Positions 53,913 to 62,332 of a stretch of 64,000 nt of DNA are shown piece after piece; the first letter of the stretch is position 1; each line of letters opens with the position of its first letter. Origin of the DNA: Tunturiibacter empetritectus (GTDB taxonomy: Bacteria; Acidobacteriota; Terriglobia; Terriglobales; Acidobacteriaceae); contig NZ_JACHDZ010000008.1 in the NCBI RefSeq assembly GCF_014201375.1, forward strand, positions 87,461 to 151,460. The letters are read 5' to 3'. Made by a program: the position numbers and the translations under genes. The notes beneath the pieces are model-generated. The model was not told where the DNA came from and did no database searches. It was given only the letters and a program-made list of their open reading frames with translations.

Positions 53913-56408
53913 ATGCGCTCTTTCTTTCAAGATCTGAAGATTGCAATTCGCCACCTCTCCAAGTCGCCCGGATTCGCTGCCACAGCCATTTTGATGCTGG
54001 CCTTAGCCATCGGCGCGACCACTGCAATCTTTTCTCTCGTCGAAGGCGTTCTTCTGAGGCCGCTTCCCTTTCCTGAGCCCAGCCGCCTCGTGGTTCTCTC
54101 AGACATCCTCAAAGGTCTGGACACCGGCAGCGGTAACAATGAAGCCGGTGTCACCGCACCCGATATCCGTAACTACACTCGCGACACCCACAGCTTCACC
54201 AGCCTTGGCGGTTACCACTCCACCAGCTACGAGCTCTCCGGCGCAGGCGAGCCCGCCAATGTCAACGCTACCCGCATGAGCAGTGGTGTCTTCCCCGCGC
54301 TTGCAGTACAGCCCCTCCTCGGTCGTTTCTTCACGCAGCAGGAGGACGATCAGCGTCAGCAGGTCCTGGTCCTCAGCTACGCCACCTGGCAGACCCGTTT
54401 TCAGGGCGACCCCAACATCCTCGGCCGAAAGGTCCTGCTTGATCGCAAGCCCTACCTCATCATCGGCGTCATGCCTCGCAACTTCGAGTTCCCCCTCGTC
54501 CCCGGTCATCTTAACCGCAGTGAGTTCTGGGTTCCCGTCAGCTTCGAAACGGAGGAGCTCGGCATCGGCGCAGCCTCGTGGAACTTTCAGATGGTTGGTC
54601 GCCTCAAACCGGGTGTAACAATCTCTCAGGCCATTGAGGACGCAAACCTTGTCGCCAAAGAGACTGTCCGGAACTACCCCGCGTTCATGGCCGGATTCAG
54701 CATCACGTCCATCATCAGGCCGCTCGACGAAGAGACCGTCGAAGAAGCACGCCCTCTCATTCGCACCCTCTTTCTCGCTGTTGCCGTCGTTCTTTTGATC
54801 GCGTGCGCGAACCTCGCCGGGCTCCTTCTGGTACGTTCCATCCGCCGCCGCCGCGAGATTGCCGTCCGTCTCGCGCTTGGCGCTACTGCGTCCACTCTGC
54901 TCTGGCAGGCCATCCTGGAAAGCCTCGTCCTGAGCGTAACCGGAGGCGTTCTGGGGCTCATTCTCGCCGCGATTGCTCTCCGCGTCGGCATTCAGGCGCT
55001 CCCCGAGACTCTGCCACGGATCAACGAGATTGGCCTCGACTGGCCGGTCGTCGCCTTTGCCCTGGGCCTTGCGGTCGTCACCGGCGTCCTCTGCGGTCTG
55101 GCACCGGCCTTCGCCGCCATCCGCACCAGCGTCAACGACACACTCAAAGAAGGCGGGCGAACCGGAACCTCTGGTGGAGGTCACGCAAGGCTTCGGTCAG
55201 CCCTGGTTATCTCAGAGATCGCCGTCGCGCTCGTCCTGCTAGCTGCGTCCGGACTTCTACTCCGCAGCTTCGAGAAGATGCGTCAAGTCGATCTTGGCTT
55301 TCAACCGGACCACACCCTCGTCGCGAACTACAGCCTCCCCAAAAAACAGTATGGAAACCAGACCGCAGTTAATGAGTTCAGTCACCAGCTTTTGGCGCGA
55401 CTGCAGGCTCTTCCCGGAGTAAAAAGTGTAGGCCTTACCACCTTCTTGCCCGCAAGTGGCAATAACTCCAGCAGCGCCTTCGTCGCAGAAGGACATGTTC
55501 TGCCGGCTACTGCAGGAGGACTCGACCTCGGAACCTCGATCGCAGTCCAAGGCGACTACTTCCGCGCGATGGGGATTCCACTCCTCCAGGGCAGGCTCTT
55601 TACCGCTGACGACAACGCCAGTCAGCCGCCTGTTGTTATCGTCAATCACATGCTGGCCCAGCAGTCCTGGCCCAATCAAAACCCAATCGGCAAGAGGTTT
55701 CGTATCGGCACAGAGACGATGAAGACCCCTTGGGCGACGGTAGTCGGCGAAGTCGCGGACGTGAAGGAGAACTCACCCGATCTGCCCCTCAAGCAGCAGT
55801 ACTACATGCCCGTCGAACAGCAGGAGGAGATGGCGGGATCGCTCGGCTCACCCACTGATATCAGTGGCGACGGCGGATACATTGCAGTGCGAACAGCGAT
55901 GGCTCCCGAGCAGATGGAAAACCTCTTGCGCTCCACCGTGCACTCTATCGACCCGCAGCTTCCTCTCACTCAAGTGCAAAGCATGGAGCACGCCATCTCG
56001 GATACCGAGGCTCCCCGCCGCTTCAACACTGCGTTGATCTCAGCCTTCGCTGCGATCGCAGTCCTGCTGGCCGTGCTTGGCATCTACAGTGTCATCGCGT
56101 TCTCGGTCGCGCTGCGCGTTCAAGAGATGGCCATTCGCATCGCGCTTGGCTCCCAGCGTGCCGGCATCGTCCGCCTCGTCGTCACCTCGGGAGCGAAGCT
56201 CGCACTCTTCGGCTGCGCAATCGGTCTAGCCGGAGCCTTGGCCGCTTCTCGTCTGCTTCGGTCTTTCCTCTTTGGGGTGAGTGCCTTTGATCCTCTGGTC
56301 CTGACCATCGCGACACTCTCGCTCCTGCTGCTCGCCCTGGTCGCCTCTCTGCTTCCCGCCCGACGCGCAGCCTCTGTCGACCTGACCCAGGCACTACGCT
56401 CCGAGTAG
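53913..56408 (+). CDS. ADOP-class ABC permease (Acidobacterial duplicated orphan permease)
   Basis: An 831-residue permease with a duplicated MacB-like arrangement: an N-terminal helix, a periplasmic MacB_PCD domain (about 20-250), an FtsX block (about 285-400), a second periplasmic domain (about 435-680) and a final FtsX block (about 710-825). The start MRSFFQDLKIAIRHLSKSPG and the segment LALGATASTLLWQAILESL match the ADOP (TIGR03434) class, which is strongly associated with Acidobacteriota. ADOP genes are usually without a linked ATPase, as here. The ATG at 53913 follows GAGGA. Function unknown; efflux or peptide export is the usual guess. Confidence 0.9.
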   Translation: MRSFFQDLKIAIRHLSKSPGFAATAILMLALAIGATTAIFSLVEGVLLRPLPFPEPSRLVVLSDILKGLDTGSGNNEAGVTAPDIRNYTRDTHSFTSLGGYHSTSYELSGAGEPANVNATRMSSGVFPALAVQPLLGRFFTQQEDDQRQQVLVLSYATWQTRFQGDPNILGRKVLLDRKPYLIIGVMPRNFEFPLVPGHLNRSEFWVPVSFETEELGIGAASWNFQMVGRLKPGVTISQAIEDANLVAKETVRNYPAFMAGFSITSIIRPLDEETVEEARPLIRTLFLAVAVVLLIACANLAGLLLVRSIRRRREIAVRLALGATASTLLWQAILESLVLSVTGGVLGLILAAIALRVGIQALPETLPRINEIGLDWPVVAFALGLAVVTGVLCGLAPAFAAIRTSVNDTLKEGGRTGTSGGGHARLRSALVISEIAVALVLLAASGLLLRSFEKMRQVDLGFQPDHTLVANYSLPKKQYGNQTAVNEFSHQLLARLQALPGVKSVGLTTFLPASGNNSSSAFVAEGHVLPATAGGLDLGTSIAVQGDYFRAMGIPLLQGRLFTADDNASQPPVVIVNHMLAQQSWPNQNPIGKRFRIGTETMKTPWATVVGEVADVKENSPDLPLKQQYYMPVEQQEEMAGSLGSPTDISGDGGYIAVRTAMAPEQMENLLRSTVHSIDPQLPLTQVQSMEHAISDTEAPRRFNTALISAFAAIAVLLAVLGIYSVIAFSVALRVQEMAIRIALGSQRAGIVRLVVTSGAKLALFGCAIGLAGALAASRLLRSFLFGVSAFDPLVLTIATLSLLLLALVASLLPARRAASVDLTQALRSE

Positions 56409-56519
56409 CTCAAGGGCTCCGCCTCAGGTAAGCAAGAAGAAGACAGCTTAGAGGATGAAAGATAGGGAAAGTGTCTGGAAGTTGCAGCACTGCAAGACTA
56501 AGCAGCTAGATTCGTTCGT

Positions 56520-56909
56520 TCACTGCTTCGCGACACTCGCGGGACTTAATCCCGTGGGAGCAGGCATATACACGATCACCTCACCGGGCCGCGTGTAGTG
56601 CAGCTCTTCGCGGGCCTGGTGCTCAATCGCGTTCGGATCACTCTGCAGTCTGCCGACATGCCCCTTCAACAGATCGTTCTCGCGCTGCAGACTATGCAGC
56701 TGAACGTCCAAGCTCTGCGCGTCGTTACGCTTCTGCTGATATACCGTCAGCCCATTCTGCCCAAAGATGACGTGGTAACCCATCGCCACCGCAAGCACCG
56801 CTGCGGCTCCGGTAGCGACCTTCCGCCACCCCACCCGGCCCCGCTCATACAGACGCGCGATTGCTCCAGACCGTTTCGCCACCACGCCCGTTGTATTTAA
56901 ACGAGTCAT
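56520..56909 (-). CDS. FtsB/DivIC-like septum formation initiator protein
   Basis: A 129-residue bitopic protein: a basic cytoplasmic leader, one transmembrane helix (about 33-50), then a coiled coil (about 57-90; YQQKRNDAQSLDVQLHSLQREN) and the family end AIEHQAREELHYTRPGEVIVY. FtsB/DivIC proteins bridge FtsL and FtsQ in the divisome. No eno gene is adjacent. The N-terminal leader is longer than in E. coli FtsB. Confidence 0.85.
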   Translation of the reverse strand: MTRLNTTGVVAKRSGAIARLYERGRVGWRKVATGAAAVLAVAMGYHVIFGQNGLTVYQQKRNDAQSLDVQLHSLQRENDLLKGHVGRLQSDPNAIEHQAREELHYTRPGEVIVYMPAPTGLSPASVAKQ

Positions 56910-57323
56910 CTCACACCAAGTACAAACTTCTCACCCTTCAGCGTCAAGTGGAAAACCTGTTTCCCGCAGGCATGTACCTACTTCATACCGCCGCCTCCGC
57001 ACTAGTCGAAACTCTATTTCATATCGCAGCAACGCGAAACCGAAAAACTGCACGAAGCGCAGCCGCCTTGTTATCCTTCTTGTGGAGCATGCAAATTCCT
57101 TTGCCATCTCGACGCGGCGTTTCCCTGCTCACAACACAGCGGCAATCGCATTCTTTTTTCTTTGGCTTACAATCAAAGAGCCGACATCGACTCTCTCACA
57201 AGCCTTAGCTGCATCTCAAAAGGCCACATAAACTCACCAGGCGACCATTTAAATTTCGAAACTACGGAATCAATACTGAAGCAAGCTCCTCACATCATCA
57301 CCAGCACGAAAGGACCCTCCAGC
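56910..57323. other. Intergenic region upstream of bioY
   Basis: 414 bases between the divergent FtsB-like and bioY genes. No gene, hairpin or obvious repeat was found. A longer open frame (57162) into bioY exists but begins without a ribosome site and has no conserved-looking sequence. Confidence 0.5.
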
Positions 57324-57920
57324 ATGCAATCCGCCACTTCGTCTCAACTCGGTCTCACCCACCGCACCGGATCGCTTCAAGAGTCCCTCTCCGGCAAAGT
57401 CATCCTTACCGTCGCGGCCAGCGCCTTCGTAGCGATCTGCGCTCACATCTCTCTCCCGCTTCCCTTTACTCCCGTACCACTCACCCTGCAGAACTTCGCC
57501 GTCATTTTGGTCGGCATGCTGCTCGGCCCGGTCGCCGGCTTCTCCGCGATGGTGCTTTATCTTGCCGAAGGGGCAATGGGCCTGCCCGTCTTCACCCCCC
57601 ACAGTGTGGGGGGCGTCGCGCATCTGCTCGGCCCCAATGCGGGCTACCTCTTCTCCTATCCTCTTGCCGCTGCAACCGCCGGTTGGGCTGTCCGCGTCAT
57701 GCAGCGCATTACCACACGCTTCCGCGCCGGCCTCGTTGCCGCCGCCGTTGCCAGCGCACCCATCTTTCTCCTCGGCGCAGGCTGGCTGGCTCATCTTCTC
57801 CACATCGGCACTGCAGCCACATGGACCATGGCCGTCGCCCCGTTCCTTCCCGGTGAAGTCGTAAAGATCACCGCTGCCGCCGGCATCTTCAGCTCACTTC
57901 AACGCTGGCGTCAGTCGTAA
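57324..57920 (+). CDS. bioY: Biotin transporter BioY
   Basis: A 198-residue integral membrane protein with six transmembrane segments and the BioY motifs PFTPVPLTLQNFAVILVG, LYLAEGAMGLPVF and GPNAGYLFSYPLAA. As the S component of an ECF transporter it takes up biotin; no bioM/bioN genes follow, so it works alone or with a shared ECF module. I chose the ATG at 57324, with AAAGGA upstream; the frame from 57162 adds 54 residues without family support. Confidence 0.93.
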   Translation: MQSATSSQLGLTHRTGSLQESLSGKVILTVAASAFVAICAHISLPLPFTPVPLTLQNFAVILVGMLLGPVAGFSAMVLYLAEGAMGLPVFTPHSVGGVAHLLGPNAGYLFSYPLAAATAGWAVRVMQRITTRFRAGLVAAAVASAPIFLLGAGWLAHLLHIGTAATWTMAVAPFLPGEVVKITAAAGIFSSLQRWRQS

Positions 57921-58017
57921 CCCAAGCGATCAACCGCAAGCATCCACCCTCAGCGCAGAGCCCCATTCACTCCTTCTGCGCCTCTCACCTGCAATCAAGA
58001 ACATCGAAGGAAGCATC

Positions 58018-58872
58018 ATGACCACCACGAGCACTGCAATCCAGGAAATCAGCATCGCCCACAGCCCCGACTCCGACGACGCCTTTATGTTCTACGGCCT
58101 CGCCACCAATAAGGTTCGAGTCCCCGGCTTCAAGTTCACCCACACCCTCACCGACATCGAGACCCTCAATCATCGCGCCATCAACGAGGCCTTCTACGAC
58201 GTCACCGCCATCTCCTTCCACGCCTACCCGTACCTGCAGGACACTTACACCCTCATGGCCTGCGGCGGCAGTGTTGGCGAAGGCTACGGTCCCATGATCG
58301 TCGCCCCCCGCAAGCTCTCTCTCGACGAGGTTAAGAAGACTCGCATCGCGGTCCCCGGCACTCTCACCACTGCTTACCTCACCCTCAAGCTCTTCGCTCC
58401 CGAGATCGAAACCGTAACCGTTCCCTTCGACAAGATCATTCCCGCTGTCGTCGCGGGCGAGTTTGATGCCGGCCTCATCATCCACGAAGGCCAACTCACC
58501 TACGCTAACGACGGCCTTATCAAGCTCCTCGATCTGGGCCAGTGGTGGCGCGAACAGACCAGCCTCCCACTCCCCCTCGGCGGCAACGCAATTCGTCGTT
58601 CTCTCGGAGCCGAGACCCTCCTTACTACCACCAATGCCCTGCGCGACAGCATCCAGCACGCCCTCGACAACCGCGAAGAGGCCCTGACCTACGCGATGCA
58701 GTTCGCCCGCGATCTGGACCCCACACTCGCCAATCGCTTCGTCGGCATGTACGTCAATGAACGCACGCTCAACTATGGGGAAGACGGCAAGGAAGCCATT
58801 CGCAAGCTGCTCGACATGGGTTACGATCGCGGCATCATCCCCCACCGCGCCAATGTAGACTTCGTCGGCTAA
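58018..58872 (+). CDS. mqnD: 1,4-dihydroxy-6-naphthoate synthase (MqnD), futalosine menaquinone pathway
   Basis: A 284-residue protein of the MqnA/MqnD family. HSPDSDDAFMFYGL at the start, ISFHAYPYL, GYGPMIVAP and the GLIIHEGQLTY segment identify MqnD, which converts cyclic de-hypoxanthinyl futalosine to 1,4-dihydroxy-6-naphthoate. Menaquinone is thus made by the futalosine route. Other mqn genes are not in this window. The ATG lies 97 nt after bioY on the same strand. Confidence 0.92.
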   Translation: MTTTSTAIQEISIAHSPDSDDAFMFYGLATNKVRVPGFKFTHTLTDIETLNHRAINEAFYDVTAISFHAYPYLQDTYTLMACGGSVGEGYGPMIVAPRKLSLDEVKKTRIAVPGTLTTAYLTLKLFAPEIETVTVPFDKIIPAVVAGEFDAGLIIHEGQLTYANDGLIKLLDLGQWWREQTSLPLPLGGNAIRRSLGAETLLTTTNALRDSIQHALDNREEALTYAMQFARDLDPTLANRFVGMYVNERTLNYGEDGKEAIRKLLDMGYDRGIIPHRANVDFVG

Positions 58873-58934
58873 CCGGAGATCTGCAGTTGGCCGAGCACCA
58901 ACGCTCAGCGGAATTCTTTCCCATAACTCACAGT

Positions 58935-58959
58935 TTGCAGCGCCAGTTTTAGGCTGCAA
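58935..58959 (+). terminator. Possible stem-loop after mqnD
   Basis: TTGCAGC (58935-58941) pairs with GCTGCAA (58953-58959), a 7-bp stem with an 11-nt loop, followed by TGTGTTATCTTT. The tail is weak, so it may be a terminator of mqnD or simply a hairpin before the tRNA. Confidence 0.3.
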
Positions 58960-59056
58960 GCTGTGTTATCTTTAATAAGTCGAGTGATTGAGTCCAGGCT
59001 GTAACACCCCATGCAAAGACTCTCGCCGATCTCCTCTCCAGGAGCAAAAACCAAAA

Positions 59057-59132
59057 GGACGCGTAGCTCAGTTGGTAGAGCATTCGACTCTTAATCGACT
59101 GGTCGTAGGTTCGATCCCTACCGCGTCCACCA
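59057..59132 (+). tRNA. tRNA-Lys (anticodon CTT)
   Basis: A 76-nt cloverleaf: acceptor GGACGCG pairs with CGCGTCC, D arm GCTC-AGTTGGTA-GAGC, anticodon loop CTCTTAA with anticodon CTT (Lys, codon AAG), T arm GTAGG-TTCGATC-CCTAC, and an encoded 3' CCA. The base pair 27-43 is a mismatch. Downstream sequence changes composition, which makes this tRNA a candidate attachment site. Confidence 0.97.
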
Positions 59133-59348
59133 TTTCTTCCCTAGAATCAATAATTTAAACCATCCGCCGAAAGCATCTTTCCGCTAGCGTCATCGAGTGG
59201 CTGTTTTGGTGGCTGTTGGAAGATCAGTGAAGTTGCACTCTGGAAGAGCCCTTCATACAGCGTCGCCTTTTCGGCTCGCGTGTAACGCTGCACCGATGTG
59301 GGGAAGGTTAGCTCCCGTATCGGTGACGAGAAGCGCGTTTCCCGGGAG

Positions 59349-59936
59349 CTAAACTTCCGGCTCCGCAGATTTGCGCGGAGGCTCAGGAAATTGATGGCGG
59401 AGCCAAACGGCAACTGTGTACATGAAGAGGAATAGTGTTGGACCGGTTAGGACGAAGCGGTCAAATATCCATCGAGAAGTATCAATTGTGGAGCGCCAAC
59501 TCGAAGGCGCAAAAAAGTGCTCAAAACGGGTCTCTCCGTATGCAGCCCCGAGAACGCTTTGATCTGTATTTGTACGAAAGGTCAATATGCGGAGCAGCAG
59601 CACTAGCCCTACTGGTGCCCAAGCCCATAGCAAGGGACGGCTAAAGACATTTTCTCGCCGATCTGACGGCTGAAAATTGAATTGACCCAACGACGAAGCT
59701 ACTAGTTCCTTCAAGCGGTGGATCGGAATGAGTCCCAAAGCAAATCCATATGTCGCTATCAGGGGCAAATAGTAAGTCGGGATGAACATCGGGCGTGATA
59801 AAGCCGTTGTTGCGTTTCTGTGCAATGCCCACCAGACAACTGGATTGAGCAGATCCGCCAGTCTCCCTGCGACGAACATTCCTAATATGCAGCAGAACAC
59901 GCACTTTGTTAGCCAGACGATCCGTTTCCAAAACAT
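59349..59936 (-). CDS. Hypothetical membrane protein
   Basis: A 195-residue protein with about four hydrophobic segments (about 5-25, 55-75, 103-122, 168-188). I recognise no family. The ATG at 59936 begins MFWKRIVWLTK; the open frame extends to 60023, but that part would lie inside a palindromic repeat, so the shorter start is preferred. First gene after the tRNA, in the AT-richer stretch. A second minus frame (59147-59413) overlaps its end and is not supported. Confidence 0.5.
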   Translation of the reverse strand: MFWKRIVWLTKCVFCCILGMFVAGRLADLLNPVVWWALHRNATTALSRPMFIPTYYLPLIATYGFALGLIPIHRLKELVASSLGQFNFQPSDRRENVFSRPLLWAWAPVGLVLLLRILTFRTNTDQSVLGAAYGETRFEHFFAPSSWRSTIDTSRWIFDRFVLTGPTLFLFMYTVAVWLRHQFPEPPRKSAEPEV

Positions 59937-59988
59937 ATTACGTTTTAGCACGGGTGCTATGGCCAACTCTCTATTTAGCTCTAAAGAG

Positions 59989-60049
59989 CCTGAAAAGTCG
60001 TGTAATGGGAAACTGACCGTCACTTGCCGAAAACCCCGTTTATCGGGGG
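59989..60049. repeat. Palindromic repeat, copy 1 (left of the TonB-like gene)
   Basis: A 61-nt element whose first arm CCTGAAAAGTCG and second arm GAAAACCCCG match copy 2 (60568-60631) in the same order and orientation. In both copies GGAAACTGAC occupies the same place. The centre differs and one base is inserted. It ends 41 nt before the start of the TonB-like gene. Confidence 0.7.
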
Positions 60050-60089
60050 TGGAGCGCCGTAGTGCATAATTCTTTGACGAGGACAGCTT

Positions 60090-60557
60090 GTGAATACGAT
60101 CAAAGACAGCCGGACTCTGTGTTTACTGCTTCTTTTCTGGCTCATCGCAACGGGTGTAAGAGGGCAAGTTTCTCACTGTGGCGGGTTCACCTCCGTTCGG
60201 GAGAGGAAGGCACCGCTCTATCCGCCCATAGCTAAAGCAGCCCGGGTTCAGGAAATCGTGATCCTCATGCTGACCTTCGATCTCGACGGAAACGTAGTGA
60301 ACACCGTGCTAGTAAGCGGACCGCCGATGCTAGTAGCTTCCGCCACGGCCTCCGCTCAGTCACTTGAGGTCAACCCCTACACAGGACCGAGAACATGTCC
60401 GTACGTGGTGACGTACAGACTTGCATCAGAAGGCGAAGACACTGAGTCTTATCCGCCGCCATCGGATATACAGCACGTAACCGTTATGGCAATCCCGTTG
60501 ATTCTTTCTGACCCAGCCGTCTATATAAAGCGGCGGCGCTTTCTGGGAATCTTTTAA
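60090..60557 (+). CDS. TonB-C-like secreted protein
   Basis: A 155-residue protein with a signal peptide (to about 26), one Cys in VSHCGGF, and a TonB C-terminal-like domain: KAPLYPPIAKAARVQ, EIVILMLTFDLDGNVVNTVLVSGPPML and SAQSLEVNPYTG. The core differs from classical TonB in lacking the N-terminal anchor, Pro-rich region and ExbD-contacting helix. The GTG start follows a GAGGA. It is bracketed by two copies of a palindromic repeat, 41 nt before the start and 11 nt after the stop. Function unknown. Confidence 0.65.
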   Translation: MNTIKDSRTLCLLLLFWLIATGVRGQVSHCGGFTSVRERKAPLYPPIAKAARVQEIVILMLTFDLDGNVVNTVLVSGPPMLVASATASAQSLEVNPYTGPRTCPYVVTYRLASEGEDTESYPPPSDIQHVTVMAIPLILSDPAVYIKRRRFLGIF

Positions 60558-60567
60558 GAAGCTTCTT

Positions 60568-60631
60568 CTTCCTGCAAAGTCGGGTTTTCGGAAACTGACA
60601 ACACTTGACGAAAACCCCGGTTTCCTGGAAG
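60568..60631. repeat. Palindromic repeat, copy 2 (right of the TonB-like gene)
   Basis: A 64-nt imperfect inverted repeat: CTTCCTGCAAAGTCGGGTTT at the left end faces GTTTCCTGGAAG at the right end, with a TTTTCG/CGAAAA core in each arm. It matches copy 1 over about 61 nt in direct orientation. The left arm read on the minus strand matches copy 4 (63111-63146) at about 31 of 35 positions. Confidence 0.75.
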
Positions 60632-60889
60632 TTCGACGATCAGGGCTCAATGAGTGCATCGGCCTGATACCGCAGTTGAGAATCCATCCGCTCTACTCGT
60701 GAGCCACGATGAGATGATTTGCAGACCGTGAAGCCGCCTACAAAGGGACTACCAAACGGCTTTTACCAAGCGAATTCGTGAATGATGAAGGACATTTTCA
60801 TGCGTGAAAGACGAAATGCGAAGCTTCCCCCGGATGACTGTACTGCCCTAGCTCATTTATAAAGAAAATCAATACCCGTGGAGGGATTC
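60632..60889. other. Intergenic region upstream of the HEFNH metalloprotein gene
   Basis: No gene seen. Contains ATGAGTGCATCGGC (60650-60663), whose exact reverse complement is at 62450-62463 on the other side of the metalloprotein gene. A GGAGGGA at 60880-60886 is the ribosome site of the next gene. Confidence 0.5.
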
Positions 60890-62332
60890 ATGCTCAAGCG
60901 CTGTTGGCTCGCAGTCGTTCTTTTGCTTGTCGGCAATGTCTGGTGCCAGACACAGTCAAAAATGGCGACACCTCAGCCAAGGGTAGATGAGCGTGTCGAA
61001 CTGTTGAGCATTGTCTTTCGACTAGCGGACAGCTTTGAATACAACATGAACACGCTTCCGGCCTATTCGTCAGACATTGATCGCTACTTCTTACCGTACA
61101 GAACCCATCCTGCCGTCCAGATGGCCCATAGGCTTGCAGATAAGAATGATGTAGGATTCGACGCCGTGATGGTTATGGCGATTTCCTTATCGCCACCTCC
61201 AGAACTGAACCCCTTGGTTCCCTTTACCGCGGATATTCCAGACAAGCGATGGGGGCCAGATGCAGAGAAGTTTCTGCCCCTGCTACGTGATTTCTACCGC
61301 GACACCAAGTTTGCGGACTTTTATGCGGCGCATCAAGCGATGTATCGACTGGCCGAGGAACGCTTTGCGACTACTTTGGGGACAGTGCATTTCGACTGGT
61401 ATCCGCATTTTTATGGGAATGCTTCGGACCTTGCCTATCACCTCGTTCTGGGAATGGACAATGGGGGCGGAAACTATGGACCGAGACTCGTTCATTCAGA
61501 TGGCCGCACGGATCTATTCTCGATCATCGGTTGTTGGACGCATGACGACGCCGGCGATCCAACCTATCCACCGGACAAGGGGTATCTCTCAACCATCATC
61601 CATGAATTCAACCATTCCTTTGTTAATCCGGCTGTGGCAGAGCACTGGAAGGAGTTCTCGGGTGCGGAGCAGATTTATACACATGTCGCGGCCCAAATGC
61701 AGCAAATGGCTTATGGTTCTGCACAAACGATGGTGGATGAGTCCCTGGTCCGTGCGGCGGTCATCATCTATTCTCAGGATGCTGGTGAGGACAGTCGTAA
61801 GAACTTGAAACGAATACACGAAGAGCAGCGAAACGGTTTTTTCTGGATGGATCGGCTGGTGGATAGCCTAAAGCGTTATGAGTCTGAGCGGGCGCAATAT
61901 CCGACTTTTACTTCGTATATTCCGCAGATTGAATTGTTCTATAGTGAATTCGCGCCCCATGTTGCTTCTGAGGCCGCCGCATTCGACGCGAAATCCGCAC
62001 ATGTAACCAGCATGGAACCGTTTGCCAATCATGCGGAGAACGTGGATGCTTCCGCTACAACGATCACAATTACAGTGGACAAGCGCCTCGATCCGAGTGC
62101 AGGATATTCCATCAATAAGGGAATGGACGGCGATGAACATTTTCCCGTTACCGGCAAACCAACTTTCACGGCGGACGGCCTGCAGATTCTGTTGCCCGTG
62201 CAATTGAAGCCGAACCAGACATACAGTTTTGTACTTACGCCTATGGCATTTACGACGCTCGATGGTTATCCCCTTGCAAGCTACAGGGTCGAGTTCAAGA
62301 CCCAAATAGCACATTTGCCCATTCCCCGGTGA
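60890..62332 (+). CDS. DUF4932-like secreted protein with HEFNH zinc motif
   Basis: A 480-residue protein with a signal peptide (to about 21) and a metalloprotease-type motif HEFNH in TIIHEFNHSFVNP (about residue 235). A later Glu, as in MVDESLVRAAVI, could be the third ligand. The C-terminal part (about 380-475) resembles an Ig-like domain with VDKRLDPSAGY and PNQTYSFVL. By recollection the layout fits DUF4932, a family better known from Bacteroidota. I chose the ATG at 60890 because GGAGGGA lies just before it; the upstream GTG at 60878 overlaps the ribosome site. Activity and substrate unknown. Confidence 0.72.
   Translation: MLKRCWLAVVLLLVGNVWCQTQSKMATPQPRVDERVELLSIVFRLADSFEYNMNTLPAYSSDIDRYFLPYRTHPAVQMAHRLADKNDVGFDAVMVMAISLSPPPELNPLVPFTADIPDKRWGPDAEKFLPLLRDFYRDTKFADFYAAHQAMYRLAEERFATTLGTVHFDWYPHFYGNASDLAYHLVLGMDNGGGNYGPRLVHSDGRTDLFSIIGCWTHDDAGDPTYPPDKGYLSTIIHEFNHSFVNPAVAEHWKEFSGAEQIYTHVAAQMQQMAYGSAQTMVDESLVRAAVIIYSQDAGEDSRKNLKRIHEEQRNGFFWMDRLVDSLKRYESERAQYPTFTSYIPQIELFYSEFAPHVASEAAAFDAKSAHVTSMEPFANHAENVDASATTITITVDKRLDPSAGYSINKGMDGDEHFPVTGKPTFTADGLQILLPVQLKPNQTYSFVLTPMAFTTLDGYPLASYRVEFKTQIAHLPIPR

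Noticed and set aside
54099..55184. A 361-codon minus-strand open frame opposite the ADOP permease gene
   Set aside because: Antisense to conserved permease sequence; the product is a Gly/Asp/Glu/Ala-rich shadow.
57985..58959. A 324-codon minus-strand open frame opposite mqnD
   Set aside because: MqnD motifs are clear on the plus strand; the opposite frame has a shadow composition (Gly/Glu/Val/Ala-rich).
59101..59132. A second copy of the tRNA-Lys 3' end as an attR site within the window
   Set aside because: I looked for GGTTCGATCCCTACCGCG again downstream to 64 kb and did not find it.
59147..59413. An 88-codon minus-strand frame just after the tRNA
   Set aside because: No ribosome site and no recognisable motif; it overlaps the end of the membrane protein gene in another frame. 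A degenerate integrase remnant was considered but no integrase residues are visible.
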